Source: an uncultured Saprospiraceae bacterium
GTDB taxonomy: Bacteria; Bacteroidota; Bacteroidia; Chitinophagales; Saprospiraceae
Reading direction: 5' to 3'
Length of the DNA: 64,000 nt
Assembly: GCA_937959115.1 (NCBI GenBank)
Contig: CALGAW010000035.1
Coordinates: 186,001 to 250,000 of the forward strand
This document shows positions 54,606 to 63,400 of this stretch, piece by piece (position 1 is the first letter of the stretch; each line of letters starts with the position of its first letter). A program made the translations under genes and the position numbers. The notes beneath the pieces are model-generated. The model was not told the origin of the DNA. It ran no database searches and saw nothing but the letters and a program-made list of their open reading frames with translations.

Positions 54606-57600
54606 TTATAATTTTACAAACTTTACAGATGACGACACATTTGCATTTGTCACATTGTAAAGATAAACACCTGATGGTAAATATTCAACATTGTCCTCAA
54701 TTTCTCTTTTACCCGTAGGTAATTGACCTTCAAAGACTTTTTTAATGAATTTCCCATCTACAGAATACAAATTGATTTCTGTATATGTTGAAATTGGATT
54801 TTCAAATGTAATAGTTACATTATTTTTAGATGGATTTGGGTAGATAGAAACAAAAGTTTCATCAATAACATTATCTGTGGAAGTTGGGCCTATATGAAAT
54901 AATTGTGTGTATTCCACATTCGTATTGTTAATATTAATTGTAGCAGGATCTCGAGGTAACCAATCTAACAAGGTTCCATTAGTATCCTTTATTTTATAGA
55001 CGAATCCTGTAAGTTCAGTAAGGCTTCCATTACTAGTTGTACTTACTAATTCACAGTGTTCATAAGGCATAAGATAATTCACTCCGTTTATATTTTTAAA
55101 GGGAGCCATTAATCCAGTAATAGATGAAGGCCTTGCCCAAGCATCAACAAAGTTCCAAAGGGCAGGAACAGTATAAAACGTTTTCCAAATTATGGGATAC
55201 ACATCTACCTTGTATACTTGTCCTGGATTTAAAATTATCCCGTTTTGCAATTCATAAGGATAAATTACTTCAAGATCAATGTCTAAGGCTGGAGCTGCTT
55301 GAGAAATTAAACTTCCATTATGAGTAAAATTACCTTGATGTACTATTCTACGATTTGGATTTCTTACATATTTTAGGGCTTCTTCTGCATTAATCCTTCC
55401 TAATCCAGTTTGGCTATCCCACCCATTAGAGCTCTCACCGTTAACAACTACATTGTCTGCAGTCTCTTCTAGAATATGTTCAATATCTTCTGGGGCTAGA
55501 TATAGCGCTGAATTAGAATTATATACACTCCCTAACAATAGTGCTGAAACTCCAGCTGTATGCGGTGTAGCTGCGGAGGTAGCTCCGAAAGCAGTATATT
55601 GAGAATTACCATTCATCATTGATGGAAATGTTGTATATATAGTACCAATATTAGATGGGGCGGCTATATCCATTGTCTCACTTGTCCTCAGATTGGAATT
55701 TGCATTTAATTGAGTACCTGTTCCCCCAACGTTTAGAATCCAATCGTCAAAAAAGTCTGAAGGATATTCTTGATTATCATAAATTAAATTCTGGTTACCA
55801 GCAGCCGTTGCCAAGGTGACTTCATTTTTGTTGGAAAATTGACAAGCATCATGTAAAACTAATATATTAGCCTCATCGAACCATCCATAATCTGTTTCAT
55901 TGATGCCCCAACTCAAATTAAGGATATGTAAACCCCAAGCATAAGGTTGGCCATTATCGGCACTCGCATAAACAATGGCTTCAGCAATGTAATCCATAGG
56001 GTAAGCTCCACTACCATCTACGAAGAAGGTACCATTTGAGACCCTTAGGCTATAAAGTGAGGCACCCGGTAAATTATTAGATGCATTACCTCCTGCAATT
56101 CCTGCAACCCCCTCTCCATTGTTCCTTACTGCACCTACTATTCCTCCACAGGAGGTGCCATGTGGACTTTCTGGTGTAGAATTATAAAAACCAGTGAATG
56201 GATATAGATTAGAAACGGTTGTTGTTGGTGCGGTATTTTCAAAACTCCAACCTTCTTTTACCACTGACGAAGAGGGATTTGTTCCGTCATAACCAAAGTC
56301 ATAATGTAATTGATCCAGAGCACTATCTATGATACCCACTTTAATACCTGGATCGCCCTCTTCTCTACACCAAGCAGGTTCCATATTAATATGGGCATTG
56401 GAATAATTCGTCGTAGGATGCAAGCTTGCTTGGTTTATTGATTCAGGATCTGTTGAAGGGCAGCTAGGGGGGCTACTGCTCGCTTTTGCCAAATAATTAG
56501 GATGGGCATATTTCAACAAATGAGTTAGGGGTTTTAGAGTCTGACATGTGGTTTTTACTTGTTTGCCTTCAGGTATAATAAGGGTAAGAGTAGTCCAAAA
56601 ATCTGGAATCGGGATGGTACGTCCATTTCTTGATTTTGATGTCGTATGAGAAGGATCTAACTTTCTAAAAACTCTCACCATCTGCGCATCACCTAGATTA
56701 AAAGCCAAACGGCTATCTAGTTCATTATATGCAGCTGCTGTTAAGAAAAATGCTGGTTCGCCATGCTGATAATCCATTTTCGACATATTCTGAAGATTCA
56801 AAGCACTTTGTTTAAATCGAATAATGACCATTCTATCAATATAACCGGAAGTGCCCGATGCGTTAAAAACAGGCTCAGCTGGTCGTTTAAAGGAACTGTA
56901 TTTGATAGTAGTATTAACTTCGTTTACACCATCAAAGGATTTGCCAGTGACATAAACATTCGATTGATTGTCTATGGTAACTGATTTTGCCTCATCATCA
57001 CCATTACCATCACCATCATAGGTTTGTTCCCATTTAAGTTCACCTTCTTTGTTATATTCTGTGCTCACAATATCCTTTGAACTTGAGATGTCTTTTTCAC
57101 CTACTACAACAACTCCTCCAGTAGTTTTTGCTTTTAACTGGAAGGCTTCAGAAGAGCCCGTAGGATCTTTAGATTCACTTTTTCGAACCCACTTCTCATT
57201 TCCATAAAGATCATACATAATAGTCACCATGATTTTTCTTCCTGATTCTGTCATATAGCCAGTAATATAGGTGTTACCTTCTAAGTCAACATCTATTGAT
57301 GTTGCCATATCTTCTTCTCCAGCACCATCAAATATTGCTGACCATTCTAGGTTCAGATTACTGTTGAGCTTGATGGTTTTTATGTTAGGGTTGGCAGGGT
57401 TTAATGCAGATTGCCCTGTAATATAGAAGTCCCCTTTGTTGTCAGAGGCAATTGCAGTTGGCTTACTGATTCCTGTTCCAACAGAAGCTAGTTGGTGCTC
57501 GTCTAGTAAAAGCCCATTTGAGTTATAGGTTACGGTTGAGTATTCCCAATTTATTATAGAATTTGAACTTGCACCAGTTATGGTTATTGTTTCGTTTGCA

Positions 57601-58202
57601 TCCACAACCATTCCTGCTGGAATATCATATAGATTATTGTAGTCATATCTACTGACCCACTGTTGTGTTCCATCATTATTCAGTTTAACTAAACAATAGT
57701 CTGTTAACGTACCATTTCCCTCTGAGCCTCCTAAGAGATAGATTGAATTATTTATTGCCGATATCGCAATAGGAATGTCGTTACCGTTATTGTTATATAT
57801 GTATTGCCAAAGCAAAGTACCATTTGGTGCATACTTCAACACTACAATATCAAAATAGGAGGTAGCTCAATTAGTAATGGCCCCAGCTACATAAATATTT
57901 CCATAAGCATCAGGAGCAATTGCGGCACCGTAATCATTCTCGTTATTCCCACTGTCGAATTCTTCTTTCCAAATCGAACTACCATCTTTGTCGTATTTGA
58001 TAGTCAACACATTAGTTGTTCCATTCGGTGTCTTAGTATTACTAGTTACTAACAAATTAGAACCATCTAGCGTAGACGCAGACCAATCAATCTGATCAGG
58101 TTCACCATCTGATACTACCCATTCTTTGTTAATCGTAACTTGTGCAATGAGACATGCTGCCCATACAAGGATAATGCTTGTCAAAAAGAGTCGAAATTTC
58201 AT
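54606..58202 (-). pseudogene. Subtilisin-like (S8) T9SS protease with SBBP-type repeats, broken by one in-frame TGA
   Basis: Two adjacent frames in the same phase form one gene of 1198 sense and nonsense codons. The first 111 codons hold a signal peptide (ending CLIAQ) and the start of the propeller-like SBBP repeats. Then comes TGA at 57867-57869, and the repeats continue at once ('ATSYFDIVVLKYAPNG'). Further on is a complete S8 domain with Asp in 'VGIIDSALD', His in 'SPHGTSCGGIVGA', 'ATAAGN' and Ser in 'GATSAATPHTAG'. A type A sorting domain follows ('VSIYPNPSKNNVTI' to 'SSVKFVKL'). The TGA sits where a Gly (GGA) would suit the repeat. Everything else is intact, so this is a recent nonsense mutation, a sequencing error or, less likely, readthrough. 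Confidence 0.88.
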
Positions 58203-58479
58203 ATTGTTTATTTTTAATTACAAAAATTGATTTCCTAACTAAATATAAGATGGGTATGAATTTGTACGGTTTTTTTTTGTTTATCCTAAGAAAGTAATAG
58301 AAAATATAAGCTATAAGATGGTATTATGAATATAGTATATTATTTCACTAAAATATGTATAAAATCAATGCAAAGATATTTTATAAAGAACTATTTACAA
58401 ACTTTAACATATTGTATTTGTTAATTATGTTTCCTGTCATGTAAAGTTGTTCGAATAGAATTGTATTAAGAAGTAGGCA
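58203..58479. other. AT-rich region upstream of the subtilisin gene
   Basis: No coding frame or RNA gene is visible. It should contain the promoter of the subtilisin gene. Confidence 0.35.
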
Positions 58480-58640
58480 ATGTCAACATTTATAACTGTT
58501 GCGGCTTGTTTTAAGTTAAGACCTCTCGTATGTTGCTTTCCGTATATGATGACCTATAGTCGTAAATGTTTCTGGGTACGTTAGTTTCAGAGGCTTTTTC
58601 CACTTAATTCGACCAATTCAAAATAATCGCCACAAACACT
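58480..58640 (-). pseudogene. Decayed copy of the tandem-HTH regulator gene
   Basis: The minus strand shows the same N-terminal sequence as the intact gene at 61501-61947: 'ELVELSGK', then in a second frame 'KLTYPETFTTIGHHIRKATY', then in a third frame 'GLNLKQAATVINV'. Two single-base deletions relative to the intact copy (in AGACCT and in GAGAGGGGT) cause the frame changes. Only the first third of the gene remains. The DNA similarity to the other copy stops just upstream of the start, about where comM homology begins in the intact copy. Confidence 0.8.
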
Positions 58641-58671
58641 TTGGGGGCAAGTCTAGATTGAATGTACTTGT

Positions 58672-58716
58672 AAAAAGAAGTGACACTATTTTTTGTTATA
58701 AAACCTAGTGTCACTT
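58672..58716 (-). terminator. Terminator after the lipoprotein gene
   Basis: On the minus strand AAGTGACACTA pairs perfectly with TAGTGTCACTT (11 bp, 17-nt loop), followed by CTTTTT. It lies 35 bp after the stop at 58752. Confidence 0.82.
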
Positions 58717-58751
58717 CAAATTACAACTAATTAAATTTGCAAATAATATAC

Positions 58752-59411
58752 TTACATCACCCAAAATGCATAATACCCATTTTCCCACCAATCTTTTTCA
58801 TCGTTAAAGAATACGGTATCAATTTTACCTTGTTGAAGTTGAACTATCGTATATCTTCCTTCCAATACTGATAGATTGTTATTTTCATTATTAGGACGTA
58901 CACTTGATTTTCTCCAGATATCCTCATAACATGGATCTCCAAGGTCCACTGCATTTTCTTTAAAGTATAAAGGTATCCATGAGCTGATTACATATCCTCC
59001 TTTTTTCTTAGGAAGAATAAACATTTTAAATAATCTTTCAGGTTGTTTTAAAATTAAATTTCCTCCGGATGCAGTTCTTTGCAATTCCCCATTTGAGGCA
59101 AAATATTCAAAATCTGATCCATGTTGATCATAATGGATAGTATCAAATCGTTGAAAATAAAAATTAAAATATAATAGGTCGAGACTTGTGGTGTTAATTT
59201 GTTCTCCTGTATTATGGTCTTCCATAACATCGTCAATCTTAACCTCATACCAAATTGTATCTCCTATGTTAAATGTATCTAAGGATGGAGATACTGTTGC
59301 AGGAAATAATAATTTATACTCTCTATAGCATCCATCAGGTTTTACACAATTAGTAAACAAAGTAATTGTAAACAATACTACTATAACTGTTGTAGCGATT
59401 TTCATATTCAT
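58752..59411 (-). CDS. Lipoprotein of unknown function
   Basis: The 219-residue protein has a lipoprotein signal with Cys at residue 22 (FTNC) and then 'VKPDGCYREYKLLFPATVSP'. The mature part is beta-rich, including 'IGDTIWYEVKIDDVMED', 'LLYFNFYFQRFDTI' and a C-terminal 'DEKDWWENGYYAFWV'. I recognise no family. It begins 5 bp after the 648-residue zincin-like gene and ends at a strong terminator, so the two genes make one transcription unit and may act together at the cell surface. Confidence 0.75.
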   Translation of the reverse strand: MNMKIATTVIVVLFTITLFTNCVKPDGCYREYKLLFPATVSPSLDTFNIGDTIWYEVKIDDVMEDHNTGEQINTTSLDLLYFNFYFQRFDTIHYDQHGSDFEYFASNGELQRTASGGNLILKQPERLFKMFILPKKKGGYVISSWIPLYFKENAVDLGDPCYEDIWRKSSVRPNNENNNLSVLEGRYTIVQLQQGKIDTVFFNDEKDWWENGYYAFWVM

Positions 59412-59416
59412 AATTT

Positions 59417-61363
59417 TTAGTATCCGTATTGTTGAAACAGGAGTTGCAAATCATTAATATTTTGCCCTGATGGAAGAATATTGGTCAAATTTTGTTCCAC
59501 TATATTTAATCTATCAGGATTGTTTGTTGTAACAGCATCAAAACAATCTTTTATTGTATAACCTTGAATATTATCCATTACTGGATCAATGAGTGGAGAA
59601 ACATTGTGCAATGTATTATCTAAACAGTCAGAAAACAACCCGAATGGCATCCAATCAAGATTACTGGTGTTTCCAGCTACGGGAGGACTAGGTGTGTGCA
59701 TTTCTCCTCCTAAAGGCTGATAGATAAATCTTGTCTCTGCTGCTACTCCACCATTGCTATGTAGTAAACCATATTTTCTATCAGCATATTGAAAGCCAAT
59801 AAATCCAGCCCAAGATTCTACAATGGCTGCTCTTTCGGATTCTGGAGCTAAGCCATCACCATAACCACTGTTTTCTACAACATGTTTGATTTCCTTCATC
59901 CAATAAATATTTCTATTTGGCAAACCTTTATATTGAGCTGCATGCCCATATTCATGCAGAAAAACCTCATTAACTTCGTCTGAATCACGTGTAGGTGAAT
60001 TATTCTGACTTCCATATCCATAATAAACATCTGGTGCAAAAGCGATCAAATAAAGCTTTAAGGGTTGCAAGTAAGGGGTTATTTTATTAATAAAACTGAA
60101 AAAATTATCAGTGACTAGATCAAATAGAATAGGACCAAAACCTGGTGCAGTTACACTTGCTAAGGTAATTTGAACACCATGATTTGTCTTTAAATGATTC
60201 AGCATCGGTGCAGAAGCTTCAGTCTCTTGATTTGACAACAATACTACCAATCTATTCGGAGGAGCATCTATATTATCTTGCGTTGCATATGTATCAAAAT
60301 CATAAACTGAATTGTTTGCATGCGCTGAGTACCAAAGCATTTTTTCTCTTGTTTCATCATCAGAATTTGGTCTAAATGTTTGACAAATATTATTGAAATT
60401 TGAACCCAAGACTGTTGAATTAAATTTTACTGCTTGAGCGTATTGCCATATTCTTACACCTCGTATTGCCCTCACCGTGACACGGAAGCTTTTGAATATT
60501 GCAATAACAGCAATTGCCGGGGAATGAAATTTTGAATTAATTCTCCAACATCCATTTGCATTAGTATTTGTAACACCTAGATTCCATCCCATCCCAAGGA
60601 CTACAATCGTAACATTCTTAACTCCTTGATCTCCTAATTGAGAATCCTCTACGCTAAGTCTTCCAGCCGGCTTTTTGGCATGGTCATAAAAAATACATTC
60701 ACAATCATTTGTAGGAGGTGGTGGTGGAGGGGGAGGGGGAGCAGTAACCTCCTCAATACACGCGTCATATCCTTGCTGGTCTCCATGCTCCAGATAAAAA
60801 TCACATTGACATTCTGGCCAACGCAGATCTTGATCATCACATACTACACTTAAATCTAGCCCATTAACTTCTCTTGCTTCTCCGCCGTAAGCCATGCCCA
60901 CTAGTTCATAAGCGATAGCGGTTAATTTTGTATCTTCCAATGTTATATGCATTTCTGCTAGTACATCATGAGGTACTTCTGGTATTTCAGTATTTGTCTT
61001 AACTAATGCATAATAATCAGGTATCTCTTCTTCCTCTTTGCCTGGGGCAATATAATAATCTCCCAATTCTTTAATCTCTCTTCCTAGTGGAAAATCAAAT
61101 AATGGTACATCTAATTGATCTAGACGTGCAAGTTCCTCATAGGTATTAGGGCTAAATTTTATATACCGATCTGTTGTTGGCACTACTTTTAATTCTGACT
61201 CGGGATGTAGTTCTAAATACGCTTTTGTAACATTTTCAATAGTGTAGGGGTTGGGTATTTCTTCACCAAGTACAGTAAGTTTATCTCTATCTTGGGAGAA
61301 TACTAAAGTGGATTGAATAAAAAGATACAATAGGAAAATTGAAACTTTGAAATGATTTTTCAT
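59417..61363 (-). CDS. Exported zincin-like protein with polyproline linker
   Basis: The 648-residue protein has a signal peptide ending VFSQ. An N-terminal domain of about 190 residues includes 'SPNTYEELARLDQLDVPLF', and is followed by a Cys-rich stretch ('CDDQDLRWPECQCDFYLEHG'). A run of nine prolines lies near residue 215. Next comes a possible carboxypeptidase-regulatory-like beta domain ('VKNVTIVVLGMGW', 'NANGCWRINS'), and last a helical domain with the zinc motif 'HEYGHAAQYKG'. A Glu-containing 'AIVESWAGF' lies about 40 residues later and could be the third ligand. No T9SS sorting domain is visible. A lipoprotein gene follows at 5 bp. Proteolysis is plausible but not shown; the family is not recognised. 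Confidence 0.75.
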   Translation of the reverse strand: MKNHFKVSIFLLYLFIQSTLVFSQDRDKLTVLGEEIPNPYTIENVTKAYLELHPESELKVVPTTDRYIKFSPNTYEELARLDQLDVPLFDFPLGREIKELGDYYIAPGKEEEEIPDYYALVKTNTEIPEVPHDVLAEMHITLEDTKLTAIAYELVGMAYGGEAREVNGLDLSVVCDDQDLRWPECQCDFYLEHGDQQGYDACIEEVTAPPPPPPPPPTNDCECIFYDHAKKPAGRLSVEDSQLGDQGVKNVTIVVLGMGWNLGVTNTNANGCWRINSKFHSPAIAVIAIFKSFRVTVRAIRGVRIWQYAQAVKFNSTVLGSNFNNICQTFRPNSDDETREKMLWYSAHANNSVYDFDTYATQDNIDAPPNRLVVLLSNQETEASAPMLNHLKTNHGVQITLASVTAPGFGPILFDLVTDNFFSFINKITPYLQPLKLYLIAFAPDVYYGYGSQNNSPTRDSDEVNEVFLHEYGHAAQYKGLPNRNIYWMKEIKHVVENSGYGDGLAPESERAAIVESWAGFIGFQYADRKYGLLHSNGGVAAETRFIYQPLGGEMHTPSPPVAGNTSNLDWMPFGLFSDCLDNTLHNVSPLIDPVMDNIQGYTIKDCFDAVTTNNPDRLNIVEQNLTNILPSGQNINDLQLLFQQYGY

Positions 61364-61500
61364 GTTGTTTATTGTTTAATGAAAGTTTTGATTTATATAC
61401 GCAATGTATGGATTATAACGAAACATGACAAATTTTATTATATAAATATTTGTATTATTCCTGAATGGTAGAAATTTGTTTCCCAAGGACTTAGATAGGA

Positions 61501-61947
61501 TCACTTATATAGTTTTCTTATCATATTTCTATTCAAATATCCTTCTATTTTCCTTATTGTTTTATCAAAAGACTTTCCCTCATTACGCTCAATTCGTGCA
61601 ATGGTTACGCCATCACTTCGAATCAATTTACCCAGTTGTTTAATGCTTATTCCTTCCCTCATACGATACCTCCACAACCTCTTCCCTATACTCTGATCAG
61701 ACTCATCATCAAATGGAAGATAGCCTAAGAATTCGATAATCTTAGGTATTGATTTGACACATGGCTCACTGTGGCCCATCTCCCAATTAAGGATAGTAGC
61801 TTTTGATATTTGCATGATCTTACTTGCTTGTGGAAGGTTAAGTCCTCGTTCATATCGCACTTTTCGAATATGATGACCTATCGTAGTAAGTGCCTCTGGA
61901 TACGGTAGTTTCAGAGGTCTTTTTCCTGTTAATTCGACCAATTGCAA
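61501..61947 (-). CDS. Tandem helix-turn-helix (XRE-type) regulator at the island boundary
   Basis: The 148-residue protein holds two HTH_3-type DNA-binding domains: 'IGHHIRKVRYERGLNLPQAS' with 'KATILNWEMG' (about residues 25-60), and 'IGKRLWRYRMREGISIKQLG' with 'DGVTIARIERNEG' (about 86-125). 'PKIIEFLGYLPFD' lies between them. This double-HTH layout is a widespread family of unknown role. The only start candidates are TTG codons (61947 or 61941), within 20 bp of the resumed comM sequence, so the gene may have lost its real start on insertion or use a TTG. A decayed copy is at 58480-58640. Confidence 0.78.
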   Translation of the reverse strand: MQLVELTGKRPLKLPYPEALTTIGHHIRKVRYERGLNLPQASKIMQISKATILNWEMGHSEPCVKSIPKIIEFLGYLPFDDESDQSIGKRLWRYRMREGISIKQLGKLIRSDGVTIARIERNEGKSFDKTIRKIEGYLNRNMIRKLYK

Positions 61948-61960
61948 ATACTCACCGCAA

Positions 61961-62449
61961 CCCTGTGGTTGTGGATTTTTTAACCACCCTTCTAGAGATT
62001 GCGTGTGTGGCCCCGGAGTTGTAAAGCGTTACCTCAACAAAATATCCAGGCCCCTCCTTGACCGAATTGACTTACATGTAGAGGTTACCCCCATCTCTTA
62101 TGACGAATTGAGTGATGACCATCCCAGCGAGACGAGTGTCGATATTGCCAAGCGAGTGATCGAGGCAAGAGTGGTTCAGCACGAGCGTTTCACAGAACTC
62201 AAAACGGTATACTGTAATGCGCAGATGCCGGAGCGAATGGTACGACAGGTATGTGTGTTGGATGCTGCGGGAACGGCTTTGCTGAAGACGGCGATGAAGA
62301 AGCTACAGTTGAGTGCTCGTGCGTATGATCGGATTTTGAAAGTGGCACGGACGATCGCTGATTTGGCTGGGAGTGAAGGGGTTGCGACGGAACATCTGGC
62401 GGAGGCGATTCAGTATCGGAGTTTGGATAGAGAGGGGTGGGGTGGATAG
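61961..62449 (+). pseudogene. C-terminal fragment of comM (YifB-type AAA ATPase)
   Basis: The sequence resumes ComM homology at the Met-Asn-Pro-Cys-x-Cys-Gly motif (CCCTGTGGTTGTGG at 61962-61975). It then shows one missing base in a T run (61977-61981) and continues in frame from 61982: 'NHPSRDCVCGPGVVKRYLNK', 'SRPLLDRIDLHVEVTPI', 'LSARAYDRILKVARTIADLA' and the end at 62449. Walker A and B are absent, so it cannot be a working ATPase. An open frame could start at GTG 62003. In naturally competent bacteria ComM is a branch-migration helicase for integrating foreign DNA. Confidence 0.88.
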
Positions 62450-62459
62450 TAATTGTAAA

Positions 62460-62641
62460 CTTGAGTTCACAAATTGTGACCTCAAGACCCTGCCATAAGT
62501 TGCTAAAAAAACAACTAACTAGAAGGTGCTGATAAATTGGAGGTCACAATTTGTGACTACATGGGCCAATCATTAAAAACTTATTGTCAATTGATTATGC
62601 AAGAACGAAAAATTGGAGGTTGCAAATTGAAACCTCCAATT
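62460..62641. repeat. Cluster of REP-like palindromes
   Basis: Three related palindromes lie in 180 bp: 62460-62486 (CTTGAGTTCACAA, centre A, near-perfect complement), 62536-62562 (carrying GAGGTCACAATTTGTGA, the exact reverse complement of part of the first) and 62611-62641 (AATTGGAGGTT with a perfect complement and a 9-nt loop). A smaller hairpin AGTTG/CAACT lies between them near 62498-62517. They follow the comM stop directly and resemble the palindromic intergenic repeats of Bacteroidota. Confidence 0.75.
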
Positions 62642-62724
62642 TGGACTCAACAAAAAATGTTAAATATGAAAACTGAAAACAATTTACAACTGCAACCACA
62701 ATTGTTGATTTTCGATTACAAAAG

Positions 62725-63211
62725 TTAATATTTAATCACCTTAAAAACATCACTTACTCCATCCGCCTGGATTTTAACAAAATAAATTCCGGTACTAACA
62801 TCTATTTTCATCGGAATTGCGGAAACGCTCGAGTGCTGATTTCTAGTAATAATACGACCAGCAATATCCTTAACTGTTACTTCAACATTCTGGTATTCAC
62901 TTTTCAAATCGATAAAGAATTGGCCATCATTGGGATTAGGGTATAAAGAAAAATCTGAATAAGAGCCACTTTGTTCAATATTTGTCAATGTAATAGTGTA
63001 ACAATAAGAAGTGTCAATACAATTATTCTGTGAAACTTCTACAGCATAATTACCACTTGCTGAAGGGGTAAAAGACTGATTTGTCTCACCATTGATTTCT
63101 ATATAATTGAGATTACAATCAAGGCATTGATATCCTGCATTTATAGCATTTGCGTTAAACGTATCTCCATTTACAGTTACACTAGTATCGACATTATTAA
63201 CAGTAAGATTC
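62725..63211 (-). pseudogene. 3' end of a T9SS cargo gene, cut at an inverted-repeat junction
   Basis: The minus strand is open from 63208 to the stop at 62725 and encodes the last 161 residues of a large surface protein: 'NLTVNNVDTSVTVNGDTF', 'GYQCLDCNLNYIEINGE', 'SASGNYAVEVSQNNCID', then a type A sorting domain ('FSLYPNPNDGQFFIDL', 'VTVKDIAGRI', 'STGIYFVKIQADG', ending 'KVIKY'). Upstream of the NLTVNN codons the frame meets a TAG at once, exactly where the 19-bp inverted repeat begins. The gene therefore lacks its body and signal peptide. Confidence 0.82.
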
Positions 63212-63242
63212 TATTATTACTTTGAATCTTACTGTTAATAAT
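63193..63242. repeat. Perfect 19-bp inverted repeat at a fold-back junction
   Basis: ATTATTAACAGTAAGATTC (63193-63211) is the exact reverse complement of 63224-63242, with a 12-nt spacer. Both arms encode the same peptide (NLTVNN) on opposite strands. Confidence 0.9.
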
Positions 63243-63400
63243 TCAACCTCTTCAATTGATAACATTCAAGCCTGTGACTCATACAACTGGATAGATGGTA
63301 ACACATACACATCCAGTAACAATGCCGCTACCTATACCACTACAAACTCAGCAGGATGCGATTCTATTATTACGTTGAATCTTACCATCAATAATTCAAT
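63207..63400 (+). pseudogene. Repeat module of a surface protein, plus strand
   Basis: From GAT at 63207 the plus strand encodes one and a half units of a well-known Bacteroidota repeat: 'DSIITLNLTVNNS', 'ACDSYNWIDGNTYTSSNNAA', 'NSAGCDSIITLNLTINNS'. The second unit repeats the first at DNA level (GATTCTATTATTAC occurs at both 63207 and 63360). There is no start codon or signal peptide, and the frame ends in TAG at 63408-63410. It is the same repeat type as the minus-strand fragment to its left, joined head to head. Confidence 0.72.

Larger units (their letters stand above)
48352..61960. mobile_element. 13.6-kb accessory island inserted in comM
   Basis: The left boundary is the end of comM homology (Met-Asn-Pro, then CTGAGGG). 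The right boundary is its resumption (ACCCTGTGG, Cys-Gly-Cys-Gly). The two comM pieces would join to a near-continuous reading frame, with CCCTG present at both junctions as a possible 5-bp target duplication. The cargo includes lipoproteins, proteases, a helicase fragment, beta-propeller lipoproteins and two copies of a tandem-HTH gene, one decayed. I see no transposase, integrase or clear terminal inverted repeats, so the mechanism is unknown. From general knowledge, comM is a preferred target of AbaR-type islands in Acinetobacter. Confidence 0.72.

Noticed and set aside
57867-57869. TGA used as a sense codon (Gly or Sec)
   Set aside because: Other genes in the window use TGA as a normal stop, and no SECIS-like structure was seen; a point mutation or error is simpler.
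62003-62449. A stand-alone 148-residue protein starting at GTG 62003
   Set aside because: The sequence is the C-terminal part of ComM and its homology begins upstream of 62003; it lacks the nucleotide-binding motifs.
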